Positions 33,433 through 44,435 are shown, numbered from the stretch's first letter. The stretch: DNA of 64,000 nucleotides from Phytophthora sp. 'mugwort' (GCA_033558025.1 JAUCEF010000013.1:117001-181000), one strand, 5' to 3'. Notes: a model not told the origin generated them from the letters alone. Translations and numbers: made by a program.

Positions 33433-34490
33433 AACGCAAGACTCAAGCGCCGACGACCGCGATTTTTCGCGCCTAACGGCCGGAACTTCGCGATCTGGAA
33501 GACTCGTGTGACCGCCGCCCTCGAAGGAAAGAACCTGATCGGCTCCGTCACCAATGCCGACTATGCGGCAGACGACGACTTCGACTTCTCTTCGGATGAA
33601 GAACTCAACCCAGCGCTGGCCGACATGAGAGCCATGTCGGCCGCACTAGATGCCGCCGGGGCACCCAAGGCCGACGACAGGGAGGGCTCCTCACCGAGTG
33701 AGCCCTCTTCCGACTCGAGTTCGGAGGCCGCCACCGCTGGAGACGACGGCGATGTGGAAATGGGGCAGGTACAACCACCCTTAATCCAGTCACTACTCAC
33801 TGCTAACAAGCGTGAGAATCTGAAGCGGGCTGAGAAGCAGAAGGCCAAGAGACTGAAGCTGAGCTCGAAGACGCTACGGCTCGATGAAGCAAAGGCTAAA
33901 ACCTTCCTCATCAAAACCATCGATGATCAACACGTTCTCACGGTGAAAGATAAGACTACGGCGTACGAGATTTTTCGAACGCTCTATAGCAAGTACGAAG
34001 GCGCCGGCATCCACGGTGACCCGTACTACATCCAGTCATACCTGATGGCCCGCAAATATGAGGAAGGTTCCGATCTCATGACTTCATCATCGAATTCGAA
34101 GGCGCTATGAAGGCAGCCGCGGAAGCCACGAACAGTGTGCTGAGCGACGAGCAAAAATCGCTTTATATGTACCATTCCCTCCCAAAGGGTGGAACCCTGA
34201 ACTCGCAGTCTGAAAAGGCAGCTGGAAGTTCATTCCGTACGAAGATTTGAGACGGCACACGGAGACCCCCAGAATGAACTAGCGCGCGATCGCTACGTCC
34301 TCAGAGAAGGGACACCGGAGTCCAAGGAGACCCGAGCTGAGAAAGCCCTTCAAGCCACACTGCCAATTTTAATGCCGGTGGCTCTCCAAGTCGCTGCCAA
34401 GACGGAGACAGCAGTCGTTGTTGCATTGAAATGCACATACTGCCACCGCGACAACCACGACACTGTCGACTGCTCCATCCTGTAACGTCA
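33425..34490 (+). pseudogene. Copia gag remnant with zinc knuckle
   Basis: It starts MSLTQDSSADDRDFSRL at the ATG inside the primer site. It then loses one base before NGRNFAIWKTRVTAALEGKN, where the frame changes. The 33508-34110 frame has an acidic, Ser-rich region, a basic KR-rich stretch and the gag-type DKTTAYEIFRTLYSKYEGAG. A second shift leads into IIEFEGAMKAAAEATNSVLS. A CCHC knuckle, CTYCHRDNHDTVDC, lies at 34432-34473 and is followed by a stop. Gag would form the particle and bind the element RNA. Confidence 0.75.
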
Positions 34491-34826
34491 CCTACGTGAT
34501 GGCCAAATCAAGGCTGGTACAGTTCTTCCTGCTAATTTTAAGCTGAAGACACCACAAGGCACGCAACGCCAGCACCCTTACAAGGGTGACTACAAGGGAA
34601 ACCGCGGCAACAACTCACGGACCAACTACAATGGCCGTGGAAACAATAACGCGTCCAAAATTGAAACCGCCAAGATCGCCGTGGAAATCACGGCCATAGC
34701 GATCAAGGAAAATGAAACCAGTTCCACGATCGACGCAATCAAGACGAAAATGCATCATACAATAGCGAGTACGGCATCATCGCCACTAAAGACACAAAAT
34801 TACATATTCCTGGTAATCCGACACAT

Positions 34827-36399
34827 TTCGGAGCCGAAGACATACCGAGAAGCAATGCATCTGCCCGAAGCACTCCACTGGAAAGGTGCTGCACGCTCCG
34901 AGGATAAGTTACTGATGGAGAACAAAACATGGCTACTCACTAAACTACCAAAGGACGACGAGCATTGCAGCGCCGATGTGTATTGTCGTCAAATACAAAG
35001 GCGACGGCACCATCGATCGATATAAAGCACGACTGGTCATTAAAGGATTCCTTCAAAAATATGGGATTGATTATGATGAAATCTTCTCACCTGTCGTCCT
35101 CATGGAAGTCCTCCGACTACTACTCACCATAGCTGCTCTTCTTGACCTTGAGATCCATCAAATGGACGTGAAAACAGCTTTTCTGAATGGGCGTTTGGAC
35201 GAAAAGATCTACGTGGAAATCCGAAGGGTTTGCTACTAGAGGCAATGAACACGTAGTGTGTAAATTACTGAAGAGCCTATACGGCCTTAAATAAGCACCT
35301 CGGATCTGGTATCTTACACTCTGCACCTTTTTGGTAGACATGACATTCCGTAAACTCGTCAAAGACCAATGCGTCTTTGTCGGTGAAGTCGATGGGCATA
35401 CATGCTACATCCTTGTCTATGTCGATGACCTCCTCATCATTGCACCTACGGTTGCTACCATTACCTCCATCAAGGACGCGCTCAAAAAGCGGTTAACAAT
35501 GTCCGACCTTGGGAAGGCACATTATCTCCTTGGATGGTCAATAATACGTGACCGGAAAAACTGGTCCACAAGGAGAACTACGCTACCAAAGTACTGGACC
35601 GCTTCTTTCATCTGAACTCCTACCCCGTCGGTACACCAACCGATTCAAGTGTCAAACTCTCACTTGACATGTGCCTTGAACTCAGGCAGAGAATGATGAG
35701 ATGGCCGCGATCCCATACAGAGAGGCAGACGGTAGCTTCATGTATTTAATGAGGGAACCAGACCGGACCTAGCCTACTTCCTTCGAGAAGTCAGACAGTT
35801 CCTTGCAAATCCAGGCAAACTTCATTGGAATGCGGTCAAAAGAGGTCCTAAGTACCTTAACGGAACACGCAACATCGGTATTACCCTAGGAGGCATCCAA
35901 AATGTTAAGTTGTATATAGATAAACACTACCTCACAGCCTTCCCAGATGCGGACTGCGCTAACTGCCCCGATACATGTCAATCGGTAGAGGGTACATCAC
36001 GTACATGTGTAGAAGCCCTATCTCGTGGCAATCCAGGAAACATCACACCGTCGTGCTCTCCACAACAGAAGCAGAATATATCGCACTATGCCACTGCATA
36101 CAGGAAGTGATCTACCTCAACTCTTACTAATAGAGCTAAACCACAACAGTCCTCACGCAATTACAATATACGAGGACAACCAAAGCTATATCAAAAACCC
36201 TCCTACAACCCCGAACTGCATGGCAGATCGAAACACATTCACATTAGACACGCTTTCATACAAGAGAACGTAGAGAGGAAGGAATTTTTAATTCAGTACT
36301 GCAATACCAAAGAAATGGTGGCAGAAATATTTACCAAGTCACTTACAAAGTCAACGTTTAGACGGCTCCGAGAAGCCCTGGGCAAAACATCGCTTTGAT
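34827..36399 (+). pseudogene. Copia reverse transcriptase and RNase H remnant
   Basis: RVT_2 begins EPKTYREAMHLPEALHWKGA. It continues VKYKGDGTIDRYKARLVIKG and MDVKTAFLNGRLDEKIYVEI (34976-35239) and keeps the catalytic YVDDLLI at 35331-35615. RNase H traces include LTAFPDADCANCPDT and IYEDNQSYIKNPPTTP. The C-terminal VERKEFLIQYCNTKEMVAEI, then FTKSLTKS, ends at about 36399. At least four frame breaks are present. The integrase that should precede RT in Copia order is missing. Confidence 0.8.
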
Positions 36400-36557
36400 A
36401 AAGTCACAGCTAGGAAGTCGTAGGATCAATACCTTAAAACTCTACAAAAATATCATTCATAATTACGGAGACAATATCAAATCGACCTACTACTGAGAAA
36501 ATGACAATGAAGCTTATCTAAATTAGAGATTAAGAATCAAATATATTGTACCAATTA

Positions 36558-37118
36558 TTAAGTACACTTCTGTTTGCTACGTCTTCGTCTACGTGACTTC
36601 TTCACCTTGCGCGGGATGTCCTCAATGGAGTAAACTCCGTCGATGTACTGGAAGTAAGACGTCAGCTTGGTCACATCGTGCGGAAAGAACATGTAGTTAT
36701 CTGACTCAATGAAAATATGTTCTTTCCTACTGTTGCTCTGGCAATGCCAAGTACCTTCTTGCTGACCTGGCCGCCGTCCGATGATAATGATGGCAGGCTT
36801 TTGAGACTGTACAATGCGCTCAGCGCGACGATCCTCACCACTTGCAAACTTATTTTTCATGTAGACGAGGTGCCTGCCAAAACCCTTCAAAGCCAAACGC
36901 ATGGCATGTGTTGAATAGGCACCATCACGAGGGTGACCATGGTCTTCGTTAGGACGCTCCTTCTTGAGCTTGAGAAGAACGTCCTTCATCAAACTGCAAC
37001 TCAGCAGGTCGCGGTCCTGAAGTGCAGTGTTCATAGAAAACAATCCGCAAAAGGAAAGTCGATCCGGCAGCACTTCCTGGTTCTGACAAACGATCCGCAG
37101 TCGAACTACACGAGGCAT
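36558..37118 (-). CDS. Unidentified 186-residue ORF inside the Copia, antisense
   Basis: An open frame of 186 codons lies between pol and the 3' LTR, on the strand opposite to the element. The product begins MPRVVRLRIVCQNQE and has a central basic segment with GRHLVYMKNKFASGEDRRAE. A hydrophobic strand, AIIIIG, and SYFQYIDGVYSIEDIPRKVK follow, and it ends in KKSRRRRRSKQK, which resembles a nuclear localisation signal. I recognise no family. It could be a captured host gene fragment, an accessory antisense ORF of the element, or chance. No intron or promoter is assignable. The frame stays open in a region where pol is badly broken, which is mildly in favour of a real or recent coding sequence. 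Confidence 0.4.
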   Translation of the reverse strand: MPRVVRLRIVCQNQEVLPDRLSFCGLFSMNTALQDRDLLSCSLMKDVLLKLKKERPNEDHGHPRDGAYSTHAMRLALKGFGRHLVYMKNKFASGEDRRAERIVQSQKPAIIIIGRRPGQQEGTWHCQSNSRKEHIFIESDNYMFFPHDVTKLTSYFQYIDGVYSIEDIPRKVKKSRRRRRSKQKCT

Positions 37119-37819
37119 CTAAAACCCAATTGCATTTAAAGTCAGCATCATTTCAGTGCAAAGAGCGATTATATATGTAGCAATCATATAAGTACAATAG
37201 CAAATCCGAGCTGTGAGGCCTTTTCGGATGCAAAGTTTCAGTCTGCACCCTAGCTAGGCTGCGACGCCATGCAGGGGGTATCACATGCTCAAAGACAGCA
37301 AAAGCCCTATATGATAGCTAATAAAGTAATGCAATGTGTATGAACTTACTACAACTGAAGAAACTTGACCTTGTTTTTACTTGGTAGAATGTACAATGAG
37401 AAATGGCAGTGACAACCTTGTTAGTTCTTGCGCTCGCACAGAGCAGCACCCGCCGCACATGGCAAGCCCCAATGATGCTGTTTATAACAACCCAATCTAA
37501 ACAAAGACAATGTAACGCGAAAGCAAACGTCACAGACAGCAACGGCAAGATGCCATTTCCACTTCAACTTGACCTTGTCCCAATTTTATTGTCCCTTTTT
37601 GGGTTCAAACTCTAGCCTAAAGCAACTGTGTCCGAAACTTTATGTCCATAAATTACAAAACCGGCAGCATTCCGCCTCGTTCTGGCGATTGCACTGTCCC
37701 GGAGATAAGTTCACCTCCTCGAATAAAATATTGTAGCTGACAGGATTAGCTTCGGCACAGCGACGTCGCAGGTGCAGGTAACGCCTGCTCAGCAACCTCC
37801 GCCACTCTTTAAGGAAGGC
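37119..37819. other. Copia 3' non-coding region
   Basis: This stretch lies between the antisense ORF and the 3' LTR. A - strand frame at 37318-37548 begins with a signal-peptide-like hydrophobic stretch but has no downstream motif, so I do not call it a gene. Confidence 0.4.
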
Positions 37820-38058
37820 TGTTGCGGGAATGGGATCGTGGCGAAGGAAGCCTCCCTTGTGTTGACCACACCAACCTATTATCAAATATATACATTACTT
37901 TAAATAGTTATGGTGATTACTGTACCCTGCACAATGTAGCTTTGCTCCTTTGAATGGCCATGAGAGACCTCTAGACACTGCCAGCTAAACTTATCAATCA
38001 CAACTCTTTCTACCTTCCACTAGTCAAGTCTCCACAACTTCGAATCTAACCCTTTACA
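37820..38058 (+). repeat. Copia 3' LTR
   Basis: This 239-base direct copy of the 5' LTR is followed directly by the TGAAC target duplication (38059-38063) and then by the rest of the inverted-repeat arm. Confidence 0.9.
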
Positions 38059-38063
38059 TGAAC

Positions 38064-38549
38064 AATATAGGAACATGCCCTATGTCTGACAGCGAGGCAG
38101 GGTGACATGCTGTCACGGGGATGCACCGCGCGAACTTCAAACGGTTGAAGCACATGCAGTCTCCCAGAATCTCGGGTCTGGTCAGTTGCACTCGGTAGTT
38201 TGAGCTCAAGCTGCTGTGATCGCTGATCACATTGAAGCTGGCATCCATCACCCGAGCATCCCACGTCTGAGATTAAAGGGGATTAAAACGTTTTGTTGCC
38301 TTCCTACTGTATTAATACTCTACTGTACTGCTCCAAGCGCAGCACCGGCATGACGTCGATCACCTACCGATATGCGGACAGTACGGTACTTTTGCAACCG
38401 ACGTTTTGGCAGATAGCAACGCGACTGGCGCGCACGAGAACCAGTGGATGGCAGATTTGCATCGTTCTGCTCGACTGTGTGAAGGGCTTTCACTGGAGGC
38501 TCGACTTTTGTGATCTACTGTCGAGGTTTTATCCGCCATCTGCTGATAC
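38064..38549 (-). repeat. Long inverted repeat, right arm, outer part
   Basis: This is the reverse complement of about 30850-31330. It resumes right after the Copia target duplication with AATATAGGAACATGCCC and ends near CATCTGCTGATA, the mirror of the left arm's outer edge. Inner and outer parts together make about 928 bases, equal to the left arm. Confidence 0.85.
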
Positions 38550-38836
38550 ATGTATTTGTGTTATTGGTTTCGCAAGCAACCTGCCAAAAATAGTCTCCCA
38601 CAAGAATGATGTTGAAGTATCACTTTCACTTACTATTCAACAGCTGGAATGGGTATACTACGACTAACAATACTTGCTTACCGAATCGAGCGGTCAACTT
38701 GCAATAATTCCCATTAAACCGTGGTGAAGAAAAATACCTATCTGTTTTAGTTAGTGAGGCTGTGCACGCCTGCAGAGTGTTACTTGCCAAGAAGTACCAG
38801 GACTGGTCATTTGCGGCCATCCTCTTATTGAACGCT

Positions 38837-38996
38837 TGTAATGCATGATGAATAGATGGTACTCGACCGAGAAAAATCAGCTTGAAGGCTAGGAAATTGC
38901 CTTGACATGAGTGATAGATGGAGATCTGCTCAAAAAGGCCAATGATAATAAAAGCCTCACTTTTTAATCTACCAACAAATACACAGAGACATAGCA
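38837..38996 (+). repeat. Gypsy 5' LTR
   Basis: This 160-base LTR has TG...CA ends and is about nine-tenths identical to 43057-43214. It is followed by the palindrome ATTGAAATTTCAAT (38998-39011). No tRNA match was recognised for the primer site. Confidence 0.85.
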
Positions 38997-39021
38997 GATT
39001 GAAATTTCAATTGCTGCGCTA

Positions 39022-39760
39022 ATGGAGAAACACGACGGAAAGGACCGACTAGCCTTCGTGCGCTTCAAGTCGAGAGGACGTTACAAAGGAAACCCCAGGA
39101 GGTGGCACCATTCGCGGGTGGCAATGGGTAAGCCTGGCTGGAGTTTCAGCGAGAGATCAACCGGCCTTAGCTCTTCCTGGATATGGATGATTCCGATACG
39201 TCTGCCCGGGGCCTTCGGGAAATTCTGTCTTAACTCCTCCAGGACATGACCTAGATCAATTCTTTAATCGCATGGAGAAAGAGATGGGACAAAGGAGAGA
39301 CGTTGATAAGATCTATAGGGACCTCTATGGACGCGCTCCCGAGCGGTATTGTCCGCTAGGAACGCGAGAAGAGTTGCATGAGGAGATTAAATCGCTACGG
39401 AAGCCTCGGGGTATGACTGTAGTGGAGTATGCAGCCAAATTTGAGGACTTGATCACCCTTGAGAAATGGATATTTGCCGGAGGATGGTAATCCAATGGGA
39501 CCAACAGAGCAATGTCGGCATTTTAGCGCAGGCATGCCACGTTTGTGGCAAATGCAGGTGGTGCCGCAGCAAATGCAATGGTCAGATTGGCGACAACTAC
39601 AAGACCGCTACTTGCAATGTGAAAGAGTGGATCGGCACGCCCAAAAGGACCCCGGCAACAAAGGAAAAAAAACCTGGCAAATAAAAGCGGTTCAGCGCAA
39701 ACGCAATCAAACCGGAAGACCGATTCGGAAACCTGAGGTTTTAGCGGTCGCGTGAAGTCA
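39022..39760 (+). pseudogene. Gypsy gag remnant
   Basis: It starts MEKHDGKDRLAFVRFK and shifts frame into FFNRMEKEMGQRRDVDKIYR at 39272-39490, with a typical retro-gag segment (MTVVEYAAKFEDL). A Cys/His cluster near 39535-39600 (ACHVCGKCRW) may be what is left of a zinc knuckle. Several stops interrupt it. Confidence 0.6.
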
Positions 39761-40524
39761 AGGAGGGCTGTCAATTTTGCAAAAATCGGGGCAATGCGTG
39801 GAAGAACCATCAAGCCGATGAGTGTTTCCGGAACCCGACATCGCCCAGATATAGGCTGCGGGCGGATTGAGACCAAGGTAGAACAAGTAGCAACGACAAG
39901 AAAGGCCAGAGATCAAGGACCCCCTGGAGTAGCCCGACGGCGGCAATCGCTCAAACGCAAGAGACCCGAACCACGGAACCAGACGCGCTCTGGTATTGGT
40001 AAGCCCCCGAGGATCAATGTCATCATGCTGCGGCCGTGCAGACAACTGCAGGTGACTCGCGAAGCTCGCCACGCACCATGATTGTGTTTAAGCACCCGCT
40101 GAGCAAGCGGTCGTTTACGGTGTTGTTGAATACGGGAACCACGAAATCTCTGGTGGCAAAAAAAAGTTGTATCGTGGTATACGCCGCAACGGCAGGAACG
40201 GTGGTACCGTAACATGAATAATGAACTACAACAAACTGTCGGGACGATAACCCTCCCGTTCACGCTGCCGGAGTTCTCGGACTAACGGCAGTGTAGCCAG
40301 GACTTTATGGTAGTGGATAAGCCGTTACACCCTGTGATTTTGAGTACCGATTTTATGCAAGCGCAAGGAATTGCTATCGAGTACTAGAAGCAAGTCGATC
40401 AATGGGACGAGTTGGAATTACCGATGAATGACAAGCTAGAGCTGAAGAAGCGAGTGGCCTTTGCAGTACTGGATGATGGCGAGCGGACAATGCGGATTCT
40501 AGACGTAGCGGGAAGGAAATTGAC

Positions 40525-41240
40525 TTGCAGAAATTCGTGCCTAAGGATCACCTGAGTCTAGAGCAGCAGAAATGCATGTGGAAATTGCTTAAGTCACTCC
40601 GAGTGATATTTCTTGGCGGAATAGGAAAAATAAAGTTGAAACCCTACTTCTTGCCTGTGAAAGAGGGTAGCCAACCAAAGGCGCTACGACCATACTCAAT
40701 CCCACTCATTCTGCGAGAAGCAACCTTACAGGAAGTCGAAAGGTTTGTTAAGCTAGGGGTAATGGAACCAGATAAAGACCCGCCGTGGGCAGCTCCTGCT
40801 TTCATCGTCCCAAAGAAGGACGGGACAGTACGATTTCTGACCGACTTCCGTGAGCTGAATCAATGTTTACAGCGGAAGTATTACCCGCTGCCACGAATTC
40901 AGGGCTTAATGGGAGAACTTCCGAAGCTAGCATTCATGACGGCCCTAGACTTGGTCATGGGCTACTATAGGAGGGAATTAGCGGAACACACTCGTCCATT
41001 TACGGCAGTGGTGCTACCGTGGGGGAAATATCGATATTGCCGGTTGCCCATGGGCATCAGCACTATCCAGACGAATTTAATGATGCCATGCAGCAATTGC
41101 TGGGGCCTTTCCATAGGTACGAGTTTACCTCGATGATGTGTTGGTGCTCTCCAATACCTTTGATGAACATTGGAGCACCTAAAAATCGTCCTTCAGCGAC
41201 TACAGGATGCCGGCGCCGTCGTCCACCCGAAAAAAAGCAG
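40525..41240 (+). pseudogene. Gypsy reverse transcriptase remnant
   Basis: The 203-codon open block has the RT fingers and palm: WAAPAFIVPKKDGTVRFLTD, FRELNQCLQRKYYPLPRI and LDLVMGYYRRELAEHTRPFT. The catalytic YLDD is encoded at 41126-41137 (VYLDDVLVLS), in a frame one step off the main block. RNase H traces follow up to about 41700, with YPDDNQPFDLYTDASAHQLG at 41540-41600. Confidence 0.8.
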
Positions 41241-42073
41241 AATTGTGTATGACCGAAGTTGAATATCTTGTCTTTCACATCAGCCGAAGAGGGAAGGAGT
41301 CGATTCAGCCGAAAATCGATGCAATCCTGAATATAGCTAAGCCCTGAAACATCCGCGACCTGCGCAGATTTATTGGCATGGTAAACTGCTACAAGGACAT
41401 GCGGCGAGGACGGTCGGAAATCCTGCCCCCCCCCCTCACAGCCTTGACATCGAGTGAGAGGCCATATCGGGTTGATGGAAATATAGCAAGAAGAGTTTGA
41501 ACGAGTCAAGAAGATGGTCGCAACGCAGGTATTGCTACAATATCCAGATGACAACCAACCATTTGATCTATACACTGATGCCTCTGCCCATCAGCTCGGT
41601 GCCGGATCATGCAGAATGGCAAGCCCCTCGCATTTTGGTCGAAGAAATGCAAGCAAGCACAAGTGCAATATACTACCAATAAGAAAGAGCTGTTGAGTAT
41701 TCTGGAAATGCTGCGCGAATCTGGTCAATCCTATTGGGACGACAAGTCAACGTATTTATGGACCACAAGAACTCATTAGAGGCCACGTTCCGAAATGGGC
41801 AGATGATGCGCTGGAGGCTTGAAATCGAAGAGTTCGGCAATGATTTACGTCCGTGGTCGTGATAACATAGTCGCAGACTCAATGTCATGAATTCCGCTGC
41901 AAGAAGAAAGTATTGCAGCAAGCTCGCCGGCTATTTCGACAACCGCAGACGAGTCCCCAATATTTTCACTTTCGCTCGGTGACATCGCGGAATCGCAGCA
42001 GCTCGCGGGCCTTCAAGAAGGACCCGCAGTTCACTGGCGTGCGATTGGCAATACTAAGGTATTAGTCAGCAAA

Positions 42074-43061
42074 GTGAATGGAAAGATTATTCTACCTGGA
42101 TACTTAGTGGGCAAAGTGTTGCGGGCTTACCACCAACGGCTACTTCACCCTGGAGAGCGAATAATGCTCGGGTCTATCAAAGCATCACTTACCTGGTCAG
42201 GAATGGTAACAGATATTACCGACTGGGTGCGGAACTGTGAGCAATGTGCAAGAACTAAGTCAGCAGGGCCAACTATGGCAAAATATCACAGAAGACGGTC
42301 GAAGTGAGACTAAGGAGAGAAAGTGCAGTTGACGGCATCGGGCCATTTGGGCCTCAGCACTGGCGGGACATGACAATTATTGATACCAGCACGAGACTGA
42401 TAGAGATAGCAGCCATGTCGGACGGCATAAATGCAGAAGTAGCCCGAATTGTCGCTCAATGGTGGCTTAACCGTACCCACATCCGCGGTGTTGTATCTAC
42501 GACCAAGGACCGGAGTTTCGACATGAATTTTGGAGCTTCTCGAAGTTATGGAGTGGGTACAACAGCCAAGAACCCCCAAGCAAATGGCGTAACTGAACGA
42601 GTCCATCGCACCATCAAAGATAAGCTGCGAACAAAAAACATTAACACACTCGAAGAATGGGAAACTGCCTCTCGGCAGTCATGTTTGGATTACAAGCTTA
42701 ATACCGCACAGCAACGTGTTGTTCCCAGGCCAAGCTGCTTTTGGAGAGACATGCTGTTTGATGTCAAGATTAAGGCTGACTGGCATACCAACAACAAAAA
42801 ACGGAAACGCAAGTACACTTGCAGAACGAGCGAGAAAACAGTAACCGACTCGCGCACGAGTACCAACCCGACGATGCTTGGCCATGCTTGACAGGAATGA
42901 TGATCGTGCTCCAAAAGCTTCAGCAAGTATTTGAAGGTCCATTTCGGGTGGTTAGTGTCAGCAGTGATGGCATCCTGGTCATTGACAAGGCCCGTTACAA
43001 AGAAAGCGTACACATGCGACGAATGAAACCTTTCCGCTCGACTACCATGGGGGAACTGTAA
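42074..43061 (+). pseudogene. Gypsy integrase remnant with C-terminal domain
   Basis: The zinc-binding H2C2 domain lies at 42074-42307 (VLRAYHQRLLHPGERIMLG to WVRNCEQCART). The core at 42304-42891 keeps the first Asp region (HWRDMTIIDTSTRLIEIA) and the final Glu in NPQANGVTERVHRTI. The middle Asp region is altered (STTKDRSFDMNFG). A C-terminal chromodomain-position segment, GPFRVVSVSSDGILVID to VHMRRMKPF, ends at 43061, just inside the 3' LTR. Confidence 0.8.
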
Positions 43062-43214
43062 TGCATGATGAATAGATGTACTCGACCAGAGAAGAATCAA
43101 CTCGAAGGCTAGGAAATTGCCTTGACATGAGTGATAGAAGGAAATCTGCTAAAAGGCCAATGATAATAAAAGCCTCACTTTTGAATCTACCAACAACTAC
43201 ATAGAGAAATAGCA
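43057..43214 (+). repeat. Gypsy 3' LTR
   Basis: This 158-base direct copy of 38837-38996 also starts TGTAATGCATGATG. It is followed by CGTTG and then by the choline-transporter-like pseudogene. Confidence 0.85.
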
Positions 43215-43277
43215 CGTTGTATCATTTGCATCCTCAGCGCCTCGTCGCGGGTAAACGCAGTTTGAAACAACAACGAT

Positions 43278-44262
43278 TTGCGTGATTCACTTTCACACAG
43301 CAACATTAAGTCCGTTATAGGCGTCGCAACGGGGATAGCGGTATTGGCGATGGCCCTCGCAGTAATCTTGGCCAAGACCATCCCGTCATACGCATGCGGT
43401 GTGCTCATTTTCGTACTCTGGTTTAATTTCGGAGTGAGCGTCGTTTTTGCCGCCATCGGTATCGCACTTGCTAACCTTTTCCTCGTCTTTGCTGGAGCTC
43501 TCATCACGATACTTAATTGGTGCTATGCACGCAGTGTGAAGCACTGTATTCCGCTTGCAGTAGCTCATTTACGCGTAGCTGATACTGCCATTTCTAAGAA
43601 AACAGCCGTGTATATGGTGTTACTAGCATTTGACATTGTGCAATTCTTTTGGTGATGATTCGTAGGCTAGCGCTGGTAGGTGCCATCGACTATTTGTCCA
43701 GCTTAATCCGACTACCAGTGACCACAAACAGACCCAGTCAGCAGGAAGTATATTTGGACATACACACTCCTGCTGCTATCGTTCTACTGGGGTATTCTGG
43801 TTCAATAATGTCGTGCACGCAACCGTAGCAGGGACACTAGCAGCTTCTGCTATCAAACAGAACCCGCAAACACCACGACTGCCTCGTTGAAGCGCGCCAT
43901 GAGAACGGTCGTTCAGCTCAATCTGCTTTGGTTCCCTCATTGTTGCCATCCTACAGACGCTTCAAGCGGTAAGAAGTCCTTGAGCGTTGTCGTCGTAGCT
44001 AAAACAAAATCTCGTCATTGTGTTCGCAGTTGGCAAAAACTAGTCGCAAGAAAGGAGGCGCCGCCGCTTGTTGGACGATTGTCTGTTGTCGTGGCTTGAG
44101 TTGGGCATGAAGTACTTGAATTGCTGGCATATGTATGTCTACCTTCATGAAGGCCGGAGGAGCCATGTCCCAGCTATTCCATCAGCGAGCCTTTACAGCT
44201 TTCCTCAATGACGACTCGTCCGGATCGGGATTAGGCTCACAGCGTTTGGCGTCGGTAGGGTG
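43278..44262 (+). pseudogene. Choline transporter-like (SLC44/CTL) pseudogene, middle part
   Basis: A 125-codon frame encodes several membrane segments (VIGVATGIAVLAMALAVILA, WFNFGVSVVFAAIGIALANL). It then has the CTL-like stretch IPLAVAHLRVADTAISKKTA followed by VYMVLLAFDIVQFFW. Beyond the stop, other frames continue the same family order: LLLLSFYWGI, then VFWFNNVVHATVAGT, TTTASLKRAMRT and FMKAGGAMSQLFHQRAFTAF with LNDD. These match the conserved NVVHVTVAG...SLKRA core of PF04515. CTL proteins are multi-pass membrane carriers for choline or related solutes. The N-terminal part is not next to it; the Gypsy 3' LTR ends 63 bases upstream. The gene is clearly dead. Confidence 0.7.
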
Positions 44263-44435
44263 ACTTGAGCTGTAGGTGGAAAAGGCAGTATATTACTCCA
44301 GTTATTGTTCTCTCTAGAAGGTTACGTATCCCGGGTTACACGTCTTGCTCCTTAATACCATTCTCTGCCGAAGAGCAGCATCATTGTTACCGAGCGACTA
44401 TTACTCTCTCTCTCTCAGCTTTCGCCCGCGCAAGT
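44263..44435 (-). repeat. Copia 3' LTR (element on - strand)
   Basis: This stretch is about 173 bases, directly repeated at 51190-51359. It includes a CT-rich run (TCTCTCTCTCTCT) expanded relative to the other LTR. Confidence 0.75.

Larger units (their letters stand above)
33184..38058 (+). mobile_element. Ty1/Copia LTR retrotransposon, internally deleted
   Basis: This complete LTR-to-LTR insertion has LTRs of 237 and 239 bases, beginning TGTTGCGGG and ending TTTACA. It is flanked by the exact 5-base duplication TGAAC (33179-33183 and 38059-38063). It sits inside the right arm of the long inverted repeat. The order is PBS, gag with a zinc knuckle, then reverse transcriptase and RNase H. Protease and integrase are absent: only about 350 bases separate the knuckle from the RT start. 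About 1.4 kb of non-pol sequence with an antisense frame lies between RNase H and the 3' LTR. Frameshifts and stops in gag and pol make it defective. The LTRs differ at over twenty positions by eye, so the insertion is not recent. Confidence 0.9.
38837..43214 (+). mobile_element. Ty3/Gypsy LTR retrotransposon, degenerate
   Basis: The LTRs (38837-38996 and 43057-43214) start TGTAATGCATGATGAATAG and end ATAGCA or AATAGCA. The order is gag, RT, integrase, which is the Gypsy order. Flanks read CGCT before and CGTT after, a possible 4-base duplication with one mismatch. A purine-rich ATGGGGGAAC precedes the 3' LTR and fits a polypurine tract. Stops and shifts occur throughout. A run of 10 C at 41426-41435 marks one of the breaks. 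Confidence 0.85.

Noticed and set aside
37318..37548. Short - strand frame starting with a signal-peptide-like stretch (MPLLSVTFAFALHCLCLDW), possibly a secreted effector
   Set aside because: No RXLR-dEER, LFLAK or other effector motif follows, it is only 76 codons and it lies in Copia non-coding sequence.
43278..43655. Small intact-looking 125-residue membrane protein
   Set aside because: Neighbouring frames continue the same family, so it is one piece of a broken choline-transporter-like gene, not a complete small protein.
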